From: Blattamonas nauphoetae
Taxonomy: Eukaryota; Preaxostyla; Oxymonadida
Direction of reading: 5' to 3'
Length of the DNA: 64,000 bases
NCBI GenBank assembly: GCA_033064195.1
Contig: JARBJD010000321.1
Coordinates: 1 to 64,000, forward strand
The translations under genes were made by a program, and so were the position numbers. Position 1 is the first letter of the stretch. Each line of letters starts with the position of its first letter. Shown piece by piece: positions 10,514 through 20,251 of the stretch. The notes under the pieces are model-generated. The model was not told the origin of the DNA. It ran no database searches and saw nothing but the letters and a program-made list of their open reading frames with translations.

Positions 10514-11617
10514 AAACAGACAGGAACCAGCATTCATCTCCGAACTGTTTCCGACTTCTTTTGGACAGCAAACACTGTTTGTGTTTGATCGTTATCGACT
10601 CTGACATCACCTCATAGTTTGACTGAACGATTGAGATTCTCTCTCAACAGTCTCGCTCGATGGTCGCCACACTCTCCTTCTCCTTCGCTGCCACTCTCGC
10701 ACTGCTCAGAAATGGAAGCTGCCCATCGCACCTGCCCTCACTTCCATTTTCGCCTGCCCGTCCTTCTTCCTTTCTCGAACTTCGTCCACTACAGGCTCAC
10801 CCTTGCTCGCATCTTGTGCACCTGGCCAATCACATTCTTATTCAGTGTTCTGCATTCTCGTCTTCTGTTCCCTCAGCACTCTTTTCAAGCTCGTCAATGC
10901 TGGTCTAGCCGCTCAGCTCGTCTCTTGCCTCCACATTCCCACTCTCTCGTTCGCAGGAGTTGGCAATATTCACACTCAACCCGTGCGACTCAACAACAAC
11001 GCACTCTCTCCCCTCATTCTGGTCATGGAATGCCCGGACTCTCTCTCCCCTCATTCTGGACAGTCGTCAATCCATTTGAGATGCCATGGAATGGTGTCAT
11101 CCACATCTGAGAGTCAGTCATGCTTTGATTGAAGCTGCCGAGCAATCGTGTCGCTTCATGCTTCAACTTGTTGAACTCGATATGCACCCTTCTCGAGAGT
11201 CAATGACGGGTTTCACCCCATCTCTGTCCACATTGCTCGCAATCGCAAAAGCATCGTGATTTCGAGTTGCTGATCCCAATGCATCGATTGTGGACTCAAA
11301 CTGAGAAAGATGACGAAAGACGGACAGCTAAATTGCACCTGACCTCTTCTCTGGAAGACAATGCGTCGATGGATGGATTGTGTCGATTCCTCGCAGTTTG
11401 GGTGGATGTATTGTTATGTGATTGTTCTCCGAAATTGTGCTCTCTTGATGATTCTTTCGAATCATGAGATCCAATTTCAAGAATCATCTTCCTCTCTCCC
11501 TCCGCATTCTGGATCTCCCTCACCTCTGCCAGCTGACGCTTCCAAAGACGATTCGGAAGGATTGGAAGATGTTGTCACCCACTTCATGAGAGTTCTCGAT
11601 CCCTGCTCCCTCACCAC
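10514..11617 (+). pseudogene. 3' flank of copy B plus decayed coding sequence
   Basis: The shared FamA 3' flank (to about 10710) is followed by Ser/Pro/His-rich open stretches in three frames (10619-11110, 10803-11132, 11361-11600) with no stable frame. The part from about 11470 resembles 5370-5470 (SPLPADASKDDSEGLEDVV here, SSADPSKADSEGSKEVV there), so the block corresponds to the decayed gene downstream of copy A. Confidence 0.45.
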
Positions 11618-12440
11618 CCGCACCCTCCCACTCCCCTCTGCCTCTCCCTCACCACCCACTCCCTCCCACTCACCTCTGCCTCTCCCTGACCACCCACACC
11701 CTCCCACTCCCCTCTGCCTCTCCCTCGCCACCCACACCCTCCCACTCCCCTCTGCCTCTCCCTCACCACCCACTCCCTCCCACTCCCCTCTGCCTCTCCC
11801 TCACCACCCACTCCCTCCCACTCGCCTCTGCCTCTCCCTCACCACCCACTCCCTCCCACTCCCCTCTGCCTCTCCCTCGCCACCCACACCCTCCCACTCC
11901 CCTCTGCCTCTCCCTCACCACCCACTCCCTCCCACTCCCCTCTGCCTCTCCCTCGCCACCCACACCCTCCCACTCCCCTCTGCCTCTCCCTGACCACCCA
12001 CACCCTCCCACTCCCTCTGCCTCTCCCTCACCTCCCACACCCTCCCACTCCCCTCTGCCTCTCCCTCACCACTCAAACCCTCCCACTCCCTCTGCCTCTC
12101 CCTCACCTCCCACACCCTCCCACTCCCACTCCCCTCTGCCTCTCCCTCACCACTCAAACCCTCCCACTCCCTCTGCCTCTCCCTCACCTCCCACACCCTC
12201 CCACTCCCCTCTGCCTCTCCCTCACCTCCCACACCTTTCCACTCCCCTCTGCCTCTCCCTCACCACTCAAACCCTCCCACTCCCTCTGCCTCTCCCTCAC
12301 CTCCCACACCCTCCCACTCCCCTCTGCCTCTCCCTCACCACTCAAACCCTCCCACTCCCCTCTGCCTCTCCCTCACCACTCAAACCCTCCCACTCCCTCT
12401 GACTCTCCCTCACCACCCACACCCTTCCACTCCCCTCTAC
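11618..12440. repeat. 38-bp minisatellite
   Basis: About 21 tandem copies of a pyrimidine-rich 38-bp unit containing CTCCCACTCCCCTCTGCC and TCTCCCTCACCACC, some copies one base shorter. Because 38 is not a multiple of three, all frames stay open and long spurious reading frames appear on both strands. One- or two-copy versions lie at about 59864-59935, 62020-62055 and 5495-5525, so the array has probably expanded locally from a Pro/Ser-rich tract of the decayed family gene. Confidence 0.93.
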
Positions 12441-12682
12441 CTCTCCCCTCACCTCTCACTCCCCTCTGCCACTCCATTCACCACGCTCGGTGTGGTACGT
12501 GCTGATGACTATCGCTTCCACCCACCTTTCCTCCCTTCTGTTTGGGTCCTGCCCATCTTTCTCCTTTCCTCGAGCCATGAATCGACTTTAGCATCACACA
12601 TGTCGATTCCTATTTTTTTCTTCGACACCGACACAATATTGCGAGAATGGGACATGAACGATGAGAACAGATCGAATCGGTG

Positions 12683-12956
12683 ACGATCCTTCTTCGAAAG
12701 ATGAAGAAGACAACTTGGAGGACACTCTGGAAGGAATGATGCTGAGCAGTGCAAGCGGAGATTGGGGAAGAACAGATGTTGAACATTCGATCGGTCTGAT
12801 CGGCTTGCTTTGAGTGGACGCTGGACAGTCGGCCTGATGAAGACAACGAACAGCCTTGAGCAGAGATCGAAACACTTCTGATCGCAGCACATGTTTCGTC
12901 TCTGACACCACATCTTCATTCCACGCCGTCCACAACAGTCTCTCCCCACCCTTCAT
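12683..12956 (+). repeat. duplicated segment, copy 2 (partner 5543-5822)
   Basis: Same segment as at 5543-5822, in the same orientation and the same position relative to an upstream FamA copy. Confidence 0.85.
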
Positions 12957-13393
12957 CATTCCCTTCCTTCTTCTCGTCATCCACTCCACCCTCCACAGTC
13001 AATCCATCCCATCGCAATTGACGAGCCCACTTTGACAGTGTGGATCATGTGTGTTGACTTCTCGACTCGAAAAGATGTGGAACTCGATTTGAGCGCACAC
13101 AACCGACATCACTGATTGATGCATACATCCCACAAACGCTGTTGATGAGACTGATTAAAAGGGACGAATGAAAACAGTGCAATCGGCGACCCATGACGTC
13201 TGGGTCACTTCTTCTGCCTTCTTACTTTGCGGTTCATGCTCGCATCGTTCTTCGACGAATTGAAGCCATATTTCCTTTTCTCTCGGTCTCACACATTCTC
13301 TTTGATGATGAATTATATCAGTCTTCGTCAGTTGCTTTTCGTTTTTTTGGATGTCTGTTTCATAGTGTTCTCTTTTTTTTCATTTTTGTGTTA
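12957..13393. other. intergenic, no gene seen
   Basis: Only short chance frames; ends in the T-rich stretch that precedes the upstream motif of copy C. Confidence 0.5.
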
Positions 13394-13404
13394 ACCCATA
13401 ACGA
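13394..13404 (+). promoter_or_regulatory. conserved upstream motif of FamA copy C
   Basis: ACCCATAACGA, 36 bp before the ATG at 13430, following a T-rich run as in copy B. Confidence 0.6.
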
Positions 13405-13429
13405 TAGTTTAGTCACTGATACTGTAGGA

Positions 13430-14491
13430 ATGACCGCAATTGACATGAAAACAGTCACCTCCTCAAATGCAACACGCTCTGATTTATCCTCCTCTGATTT
13501 ACCATTTTCAGCAGATTGCTTACCGTTCCAGAATTGGAGCGAAGATCGTCTCGATTCAATCTACCAACAAGCAGTTGTTTTTCGTTCTCTTGCTGCCACT
13601 CTGAAGATCCATCCATCGCTTGATGTCTCTCTGGAAGCGAAGGCAGTGAATTTTCTCGAATCTGTGGTTCCAGAGGATACAGAACCAACAGATTCTTTTC
13701 TCAGCAACTTTGCATCAGTAGCTGGTGATTCTTTGACCAGTTTTGTACAGTGCATTGTGGTACTCATTTATTCTGCCAGTCAGGATATCACCACAGCAGC
13801 AATGAGGATGCTCAATCATCTCCTTCTGTTCTGTTCCACCAAAACCCTCCTTGCCCTCGTCAAAGGTGATCTGATCCCGCAACTCGTCATCACTCTCAAT
13901 CCACTCTCTCTTCCATTTGACAATGCAGTTGATATCCACAACAACCTCATGACAACCGTCAGGAACTCGCTCTGGCTCGCAACTCCGAATGGTCTCGCAC
14001 GACTAGAAATTGAAGGTGACGATGAACAACAAACTGTTCACGAGACAGTTTTGAAGCAAGTTCTGACCCCTTCTGAGAAGTATATATGCCATTTGTGCGT
14101 GAACCGATTTTCGATCATCGATGGAACACAATCCAAGTATTTTCTGATACTCCTTGCTCGACTCCTCCTAATATGTCCGTATTATCAACCGATCATGGAT
14201 TTCGTTCTTGATCTGCCAGTCTTTCTCTCAATCCCAAGTTGTCTCACCTTCTTCGAAGATATTGAGTCAAACTGGTACGTTTTTTATTTCGTGGTCAAGG
14301 CCCAGCGAGAATGGAACAAAGAAAGGGGAGAAGTGCGACAGATGTGGAAGAAAGTGCATCGAATGTTAAGAATGGAGGGAATGGATGACGTGCTTTTGGC
14401 AAAGTTGCGAAACAACAAAAACCAAACCTTTGATGGATGGATTGTTTCCTACTCGATTGAATGGAACAACCAGCTGTGTAAATCTCAATGA
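13430..14491 (+). CDS. FamA copy C, C-terminus altered by an inserted element
   Basis: A 353-codon frame without internal stops. The start was chosen by alignment with copies B and F and by the upstream motif 36 bp before it, although the frame is open further upstream. The protein is predicted to be mostly helical, with the same order of blocks as its paralogs (VVFRSLAATLK, LDVSLEAKAV, VLIYSASQDITT, LTPSEKYICHL, FSIIDGTQS, MDFVLDLPVFLSI). 13840-13990 is identical in DNA to copy B, suggesting gene conversion. The last residues are abnormal: the frame enters an inserted 449-bp element after WNNQL and stops at once, instead of ending in the family's GMN-type tail, which lies at 14925-14956 beyond the insert. 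Function unknown; only about ten residues are lost, so the product may still be made. Confidence 0.75.
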   Translation: MTAIDMKTVTSSNATRSDLSSSDLPFSADCLPFQNWSEDRLDSIYQQAVVFRSLAATLKIHPSLDVSLEAKAVNFLESVVPEDTEPTDSFLSNFASVAGDSLTSFVQCIVVLIYSASQDITTAAMRMLNHLLLFCSTKTLLALVKGDLIPQLVITLNPLSLPFDNAVDIHNNLMTTVRNSLWLATPNGLARLEIEGDDEQQTVHETVLKQVLTPSEKYICHLCVNRFSIIDGTQSKYFLILLARLLLICPYYQPIMDFVLDLPVFLSIPSCLTFFEDIESNWYVFYFVVKAQREWNKERGEVRQMWKKVHRMLRMEGMDDVLLAKLRNNKNQTFDGWIVSYSIEWNNQLCKSQ

Positions 14492-14924
14492 AATGATGCA
14501 AATAATATATGAGCGTGGAAAAAAATCAAATTTTACTGAATTCAGATTTAGTTGTTGAGTACACATAAGAAAGGTGAATTTATAGATTTCAAGCCTGATC
14601 GCGCATGAAATGGCCTTTCTAAGATCAGCACATTTTTGCACACTTTTTATTGCAAAACAAGTTCAAAGACAGGGAAAGGATGGAAAACAACAAAAAAAGA
14701 GGTCTCTATGTGAAACAATGGACAAAATACATCCATTAAAGAGAAAAATTGAAAAAACGTGAGATTTCAGAGTTGATCGTGACAACTTCAATGTTTTTAT
14801 GAAATTGAAAAAAGTTCAGAAATGATGTATTTAGGGATGATAAACGAAGAAAGATAATTTTTTAGGAGAATTACTGCGTCAGTACGATTTTGTGACGCGA
14901 GGATTATTTCATTGAGAACTACAC
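14476..14924. mobile_element. 449-bp MITE inserted in FamA copy C
   Basis: The ends are inverted (GTGTAAATCTCAATGAAAT on the left; on the right, the complement of GTGTAGTTCTCAATGAAAT), and the element is flanked by the direct repeat AGCT at 14472-14475 and 14925-14928. Removing it restores the family sequence (AACCAGCT joined to GGGCATGAACC, against AACCAGCAGGGCATGAACC in copy B), so B supplies the empty site. There is no coding capacity. The palindromic 4-bp duplication leaves the exact end uncertain by a base or two. Confidence 0.85.
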
Positions 14925-15330
14925 AGCTGGGCATGAACCTTCCAGAACGGGAATAGAAACCAGTGTCCATTTCGAACAGTTTCTGGCTTCTTTTGATCAA
15001 CCAACACTGTGTATGTGTGCTCTTTGTCGTCTCTGGCATCACCTCATGGTTTTGTTTGCTGGAACGATTCGGATTCTCTCTCGCCAGTCTCCCTCGATCG
15101 TCGCCACACTCTCCTTCTCCTTCGCCGTCACTCTCGCCCTGCTCAGAAATGGAAAGCAATGCGTCGATGGATGGTGACGATTGTTCTCTGTTTATTTGTG
15201 TGATCATTGTGAGGCAGAACCGACCATGGATGAAGTGATGAAGTAGAAGAGACACAGCGAAGAACGAGTGGGAGCTTGTGGAAGGGAACCTGCCGCCCGT
15301 AAAGAGCAAACTGCGGAGGGACGAGTGAAT
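14925..15330 (+). pseudogene. displaced 3' end of FamA copy C and its 3' flank
   Basis: Begins with the missing C-terminal codons of copy C (stop TAG at 14954) and continues into the shared 3' flank. No further gene. Confidence 0.7.
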
Positions 15331-15746
15331 TGATGGCTGTAGGAGGGGAAGTGAATGTGTTGTTTCCTTCTCACATCGACGAGATCAACACAATCGAACA
15401 GGCATCACCGCTGTTCCTGTCATTTCGAGGAAATAGAACTTGGTCCATCTGGTTATGTCGATTGTGGTGCGTGCGGGACAGTTCCGGAGAGGGGGAAGGA
15501 AGGAGGGGAGAGAACGTGCTGGAGACGTCGAAGTGTTTGCGAACAATGAAAAGAGCTGTGGGGTGTTTGTGTGAGGGTCTCGTGGGGAGTGAGTGTGAAG
15601 AAGGAGGGGAAAGGAGAGAATTGAGAGTGGAGATGATCGTGCGCGGACTTCACGTGCTGCGCGAGGCAGAAGAAGAGTGGGAGGGATTGAGAGGGAGATG
15701 TGAGCTGGAGGCGCTGACATCGTCGATGGAGAGTGGGAAGGATTGA
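15330..15746 (+). other. uncertain open frame (138 codons)
   Basis: A plus-strand frame ending in a plausible helical, charged stretch (MIVRGLHVLREAEEEWEGL). The opposite strand is also open through a Ser/Pro-rich low-complexity run, and a 50-bp piece (GGCGCTGACATCGTCGATGG and neighbours) is repeated at 15710-15790. I do not recognise it and cannot tell which strand, if either, codes. Confidence 0.25.
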
Positions 15747-15956
15747 GGGGGAGAGGTGAGCTGGAGGCGCTGACATCGTCGATGGAGAGTGGGAGGAAAG
15801 CGGAGAGCAGGGAAGGTCCACAAACATTCAGCAAAGAAAGGAACGAGATGGAGATGATGAAATAAAGTCGGACGCTGCAGATTCTTCGAGCCCTTCTTCG
15901 GTTTGAACTTGCTGGATTGATGAAGTTGGAGGAAGGCCGCAATACACGTAAGGAGG

Positions 15957-16440
15957 AGGGAGAGGAGAGGGAGGGATCGAGAGTAACACAGTCGAGTTCC
16001 AAGAATGACTCCGTGAATCCTGAGAAAGATGGGAGAGGAAAGGGATGAAGAGGGAGAGGAGAGGGAGAGGGATCGAGAGTAACACAGTCGAGTTCCAAGA
16101 ATGACTCAGTGAATCCTGAGAAAGATGGGAGAGGAAAGGGATGAAGAGGGAGAGGAGAGGGAGAGGGATCGAGAGTAACACAGTCGAGTTCCAAGAATGA
16201 CTCAGTGAATCCTGAGAAAGATGGGAGAGGAAAGGGAAGAAGAGGGAGAGGAGAGAGGGGGATCGAGAGTAACACAGTCGAGTTCCAAGAATGACTCAGT
16301 GAATCCTGAGAAAGATGGGAGAGGAAAGGGAAGAAGAGGGAGAGGAGAGAGGGGGATCGAGAGTAACACAGTCGAGTTCCAAGAATGACTCAGTGAATCC
16401 TGAGAAAGATGGGAGAGGAAAGGGAAGAAGAGGGAGTGGA
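15957..16440. repeat. 94-96-bp tandem repeat, five copies
   Basis: The word GTAACACAGTCGAGTTCC recurs at about 15983, 16079, 16175, 16269 and 16363, giving unit lengths of 96, 96, 94 and 94 bp. Unit lengths divisible by three for the first copies create a long minus-strand frame that is probably spurious. Confidence 0.9.
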
Positions 16441-16840
16441 GAGCTAGGGATTGACGTGACGAAGTGCTCGTCTAACTCGACTGGTGTGATGTGACAGTTT
16501 TCATGAAAATGGAGTTCTTTTCATTTTGGTGATTTTGAATGTCTTCTTGCTTTTCTCCGATGTGTCGAACACAGAAACCCTCACCAAATCTTTCTTCTGT
16601 CATCATTCACATCACTCCATGGGCACTCTTCATTTTTCTGTTTTTTTTCGAAGGAAGCTGTGTAATCGTGTCAGAAACCCACACATTTAAATTAATCTCA
16701 TTCACCACTTTGACCACCCCACTGAAGGGAATCTCTCTTCGATTCTTCTCTGTTTGGTGGATTCTTCACGATGTCGAATTTTGTGATTACTGTTGTGAAA
16801 AAAATCATCAACGAAATGAAAAGCGACGGAGTGGACATCA
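16441..16840. other. flank of the H-type gene fragment; contains an empty site for element M3
   Basis: 16690-16840 is homologous to the sequence on both sides of element M3 (33845-33901 and 34479-34555). It shows the uninterrupted target CTCTTCGATTCTTCTCTG, proving the M3 insertion. Confidence 0.7.
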
Positions 16841-17204
16841 TCAGTCAGTGTCATCTGATTCGGAATCTTCGCTCAGATCATCCTCATCGTCGTTCAGTTC
16901 CACGTTTCGTCTTTTCAAATTCGCTCCCTGGTGATCCATCATTTCCGTTCCAAATTTGATTCGAGAAGTGATTTCGGATGAATGGTGTTTCTGGCCTTTC
17001 ATTGCCCGAAACACGTGGTTGACGGAGAAAGAGACAGAGACCGCGTTTGTATTCGTAGAAATGGTTGTCGTCCAACAATCCATCGACAAAGCGAGAGAAG
17101 AAGCCGATCCTGCTGAGACACTGCGCGATCGCGCGACAATCACACAGTTCGCTGAGCATGATGAACATTTTGGCTCGGTCATTCCTTTCTTCTGTCATAA
17201 TTCG
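16841..17204 (-). pseudogene. 3' fragment of an H-type gene
   Basis: The minus strand encodes the C-terminal part of the H protein (see 34640-41597): MFIMLSELCDCRAIAQCL, FFSRFVDGLLDDN, GLCLFLRQPR, then EMMDHQGANL and an acidic tail DDEDDLSEDSESDDTD before the stop at 16841. The first part is in a different frame from the tail. The fragment starts abruptly at 17204, where the G1 duplication block begins, so it is a truncated duplicate. Confidence 0.75.
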
Positions 17205-17650
17205 CATCGGTTGTGCCGAGTGATAAGAAAAAAAACTGTCATTATTGCCTTGCGACGACTCAGGACCAGAACAATCTATTGTTGATGTTTCGAGGACAAC
17301 AGTTCTTGGATCCTCCCCACTTTGGCCCTCTTTCTTTATTTCTTTCCCACATCGTTCAGAAAGAGAAGGAGATGTCGATAGCTTCTCCAATCGGTGATTC
17401 TTCAGTGTTTGAGTTCTCCACCTCATCTTCCTACACCCCTCGCCAAACAGTCCAATCTGCAACTTTTCGTTTTGAGGGTCGTCCACCCGAATCTGATGTA
17501 ATTGTTTATGATCGTTTTCTTCTCATTTTAAGATTCAGAACCAAAACACAGACAAAAATAGATACGCTTAAATAAGTAACTATTCTCAATCCACAACATT
17601 CGCACTGATATCATTGATCTCAACTTCGACTCGTGAGTCACAACAATCCA
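17205..17650 (+). repeat. 5' flanking block of G1, almost identical to 30084-30529
   Basis: This block and its partner share essentially every base (I noted two substitutions), with sharp left borders at 17205 and 30084. It contains an open frame (17213-17575) also present in the partner; I do not recognise the product and it may simply be the promoter and leader region of the G genes. Confidence 0.85.
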
Positions 17651-17788
17651 ATGTCTGAGCAGACTTCTACAGCATCCAAAGATTCAGATGAATCTCTACT
17701 GAAGCACGAGAACGTGAAATCATTGACGTCTCTCGTTGCTTCTAAATGTGAATCTGGAGAAGAGGTTGAGTGGAAGGTTTGGTTACAG

Positions 17789-17849
17789 GTTTTCTTATAT
17801 GCGATTTTGTTACTCTGGATTCTTGTTTCTGATTTCTGTTCTGTTTCAG
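17789..17849 (+). other. intron 1 of G1 (61 bp)
   Basis: GTTTTCTT to CTGTTTCAG, phase 0 between codons for WLQ and ELMEW. The same intron occurs in G2 at 30668-30728. Confidence 0.75.
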
Positions 17850-17973
17850 GAATTGATGGAATGGTTCGTGTGTGCTGTGATTGGACTGAACTCGAAAGGT
17901 TTGGAGAGCAACGGGTCGTTTTGGTTTGATTGGGATGATGTTGTGGTTGATGGATTTGGGACAGCTCGGATTA

Positions 17974-18007
17974 GTTTGTCTCTTCTTCTCGACTTTCTTC
18001 TTTTCAG
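17974..18007 (+). other. intron 2 of G1 (34 bp)
   Basis: GTTTGTCTC to CTTTTCAG, phase 1. Identical to G2 30853-30886; sequence identity between the two genes ends right after this acceptor. Confidence 0.75.
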
Positions 18008-18579
18008 ATCTCTCCCCCTCGCATTCGGATTCCTCCCCTCTCCATTCCCCGCAATCCTTCTCCGGTTGCATCACCCGCCTCTCACTACTTTTTCTTGATT
18101 TTATTGATCAACTCTCCATTTCAAAATGCCTCCCTAAACTCGTTGAACAGCCATCAAAAAAGACTGTGATTTCGTCAGTCATTCGCCATCTCATGCACCT
18201 TCTCATCAACACTGGAAACCTGATTCTCACCTGTGATACATTAACGTTCGAAAACACCGTCACCAATATCGTCAACTCAAGCACCAACTATTTGGTTCAA
18301 TATGATAGAGACTTGACAGACACGATGATGCTTTCAGTTCAACATGTTTACGATGAGATTTTCTCCATGGAACAGCAAGGTCTTGTGAAGCATGCAGATC
18401 GGCTGAATGACTCAGCCATTCCTTATTTCGGTCCATATCACGGAGAATTCGCAGATCTTTTCGATCCTGAGCTTGCTAAGATGAGAAAACAGTTTGATCC
18501 AGATTTATATACAGATGCAAATCGGATCTCGTCGTGGAAGAAGCTTCTGCAGAAAGTTGTATGTGGAGAGGAAGTTGAG

Positions 18580-18614
18580 GTGTGTCTTCATTTTTTTTGG
18601 ACTTCAATTTTCAG
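18580..18614 (+). other. intron 3 of G1 (35 bp)
   Basis: GTGTGTCTTC to AATTTTCAG, phase 0 between GEEVE and DDTSF. The G2 counterpart is 33 bp, so only G2 can be read through in frame; the 2-bp length difference supports the intron call. Confidence 0.85.
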
Positions 18615-19712
18615 GATGACACATCGTTCCTCAAATTGTCGTTCTTCCGACCGACTCTGCTCTCGCTCCAAGCGAAGTTCCAAACACTGGCATCGCCGAA
18701 GGACGGACCAGATGACAATTCGACATTGTCTCTGCATTCATCGCACTCTTCTCCCCTCACCTCTCTCGATGCACACCTCGACCCTTCTCTTCGAACCCAC
18801 TCGTCGTCGCCAAACTTCAGACAAGAATCACTCCGACTTCTGACGATCCTTCATTCTCTCCTCACCTCCCCTCTCACTTACTCTAACCCCGAACATTTTC
18901 CATCTGACATCTTCGAAACAAAATTCATTTTCGATAAAGTAGAACCAGTCAATCCCAACGAGAGATTCAACTCTTCACTCTTCGATGTGGGAGATGACGA
19001 GATACTGACTCGTTCGCTGATTCGCTGTCACTCAGCTTTTAAAAGTGTTGGTGCGGAGAAATGCATTGATGACCTGTTCAATTTCATCGATCGGCTTGTC
19101 TTTATTCTCCACACATCCGACTCATTTCTTCGCACAGCTGCTTTTTTCCTCTTCAAAGATTTGGTCGAAACATCGTGTGTACTTCCCCTACTACCTCATC
19201 TGTGGGATCGACTCCGCTATGCCTTCCGCGATGGTCAGCTCGAAGAGCAATTCAGCCTTATTTGGATTTCGATGTTCTGGAATCTAGACACATTGAACAA
19301 ACGTTCTCTGCCGCCATTTCCAGCAGCGGAATTCGATTGGGATGGACTGATCTCTGCAGATTTACATGACTTCCAAACATTTATCTGTTCCATCCGTCTG
19401 TTGGAGTATCTCCGATTTTGTTCGATTACTTTCAAAATGCCAACCACAGAATTAACTCGTATCATTCTCTCTTTCGAACAACACCAAGACGCCGTTTCTC
19501 GAATTGACCTCATCTTCCATGACATTCAAGAACGAGAAAATCCTCATCGTCATCAGGCGAGTCTTGTTTCGTTTTGTCTTCTGGTATCGCTTCGAACCGA
19601 TTTTGATTTTCCTCCCATTGTCACAACCGTAATCACCCAACATACTGATATTACAGGAGCTCCTCTCCTTTGTCACGAAAACAAGGTTTTCTTCCTCTGT
19701 CACACGTCACTC

Positions 19713-20194
19713 GGCAAGGGTGGACTTTCTGGGCCAAAAAACTCTAAGTAGTGGCAAAAAAGTTGTGCTCGGCGGGAGTCGAACCCCGAGCACAACAGTC
19801 GACAGAGGGGTTGGCTACCGCTAGGCCAAACGCGCCGCACGTTCACTTCCAAAAAATTGGTGTCTTGAAGGGAGAACTGCAGTAGATTGTCACTTCACGA
19901 TACATCATGATCAATCGCTATGTTTTGAAAAATTGTAAGAAAATACGAGACATAAAGTTGAAATGAATCAAGAAAGCGTAAAGATGAAGTGATATAGTTC
20001 GCCGATCGACCTCATCAAACACGATCGAATGATCGTGACATTCTCTGAGACGATCTCGACAGTATTCTCAACATTTTGAAAAGAAAACGTGTTCACATCC
20101 ATATTGGACAATTTATTATGAGAGAATAGCCTCGATGAACTACAATGTCACAACACACCTCGATCACCTTTGGCCCAGAAAGTCCACTCGTGCC
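19713..20194. mobile_element. M1: 482-bp inverted-repeat element with a tRNA-like sequence
   Basis: Ends are inverted over about 26 bp (GGCAAGGGTGGACTTTCTGG against the complement reading GGCACGAGTGGACTTTCTGG). An 8-bp duplication CGTCACTC flanks it (19705-19712, 20195-20202). G2 at 32482-32505 has the uninterrupted site. The 8-bp duplication is typical of hAT-type elements; no transposase is present. It carries a tRNA-like segment on the minus strand. Confidence 0.88.
19765..19840 (-). other. tRNA-like sequence with Pol III box A and box B
   Basis: The minus strand contains a good box A (TGGCCTAGCGG) and a perfect box B (GGTTCGACTCC) in a 76-bp window. However, the acceptor and T stems pair imperfectly and the anticodon arm is not regular, while a perfect GTGCTCGG/CCGAGCAC pair lies inside the 3' half. 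I read it as a tRNA-derived relic or an internal Pol III promoter, not a working tRNA; no anticodon is assigned. Confidence 0.55.
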
Positions 20195-20251
20195 CGTCAC
20201 TCAACCCACTCAAACCACAACGACCTCCTCTCGACATCCTCTTCGAACGGA

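Noticed and set aside
11477-12232. Long Gly/Glu/Trp- or Pro/Ser-rich frames on both strands
   Set aside because: Produced by the 38-bp repeat, which keeps all frames open.
15385-16275. 296-codon minus-strand frame
   Set aside because: More than half is the 94-96-bp tandem repeat and the remainder is Ser/Pro-rich low complexity; no conserved feature.
18580-18614. Frameshift in G1 between GEEVE and DDTSF
   Set aside because: The 35-bp segment has GT-AG borders and the 33-bp counterpart in G2 shows it is an intron.
19765-19840. A functional tRNA gene
   Set aside because: Box A and box B are good, but acceptor, anticodon and T stems do not all pair; kept only as a tRNA-like relic.
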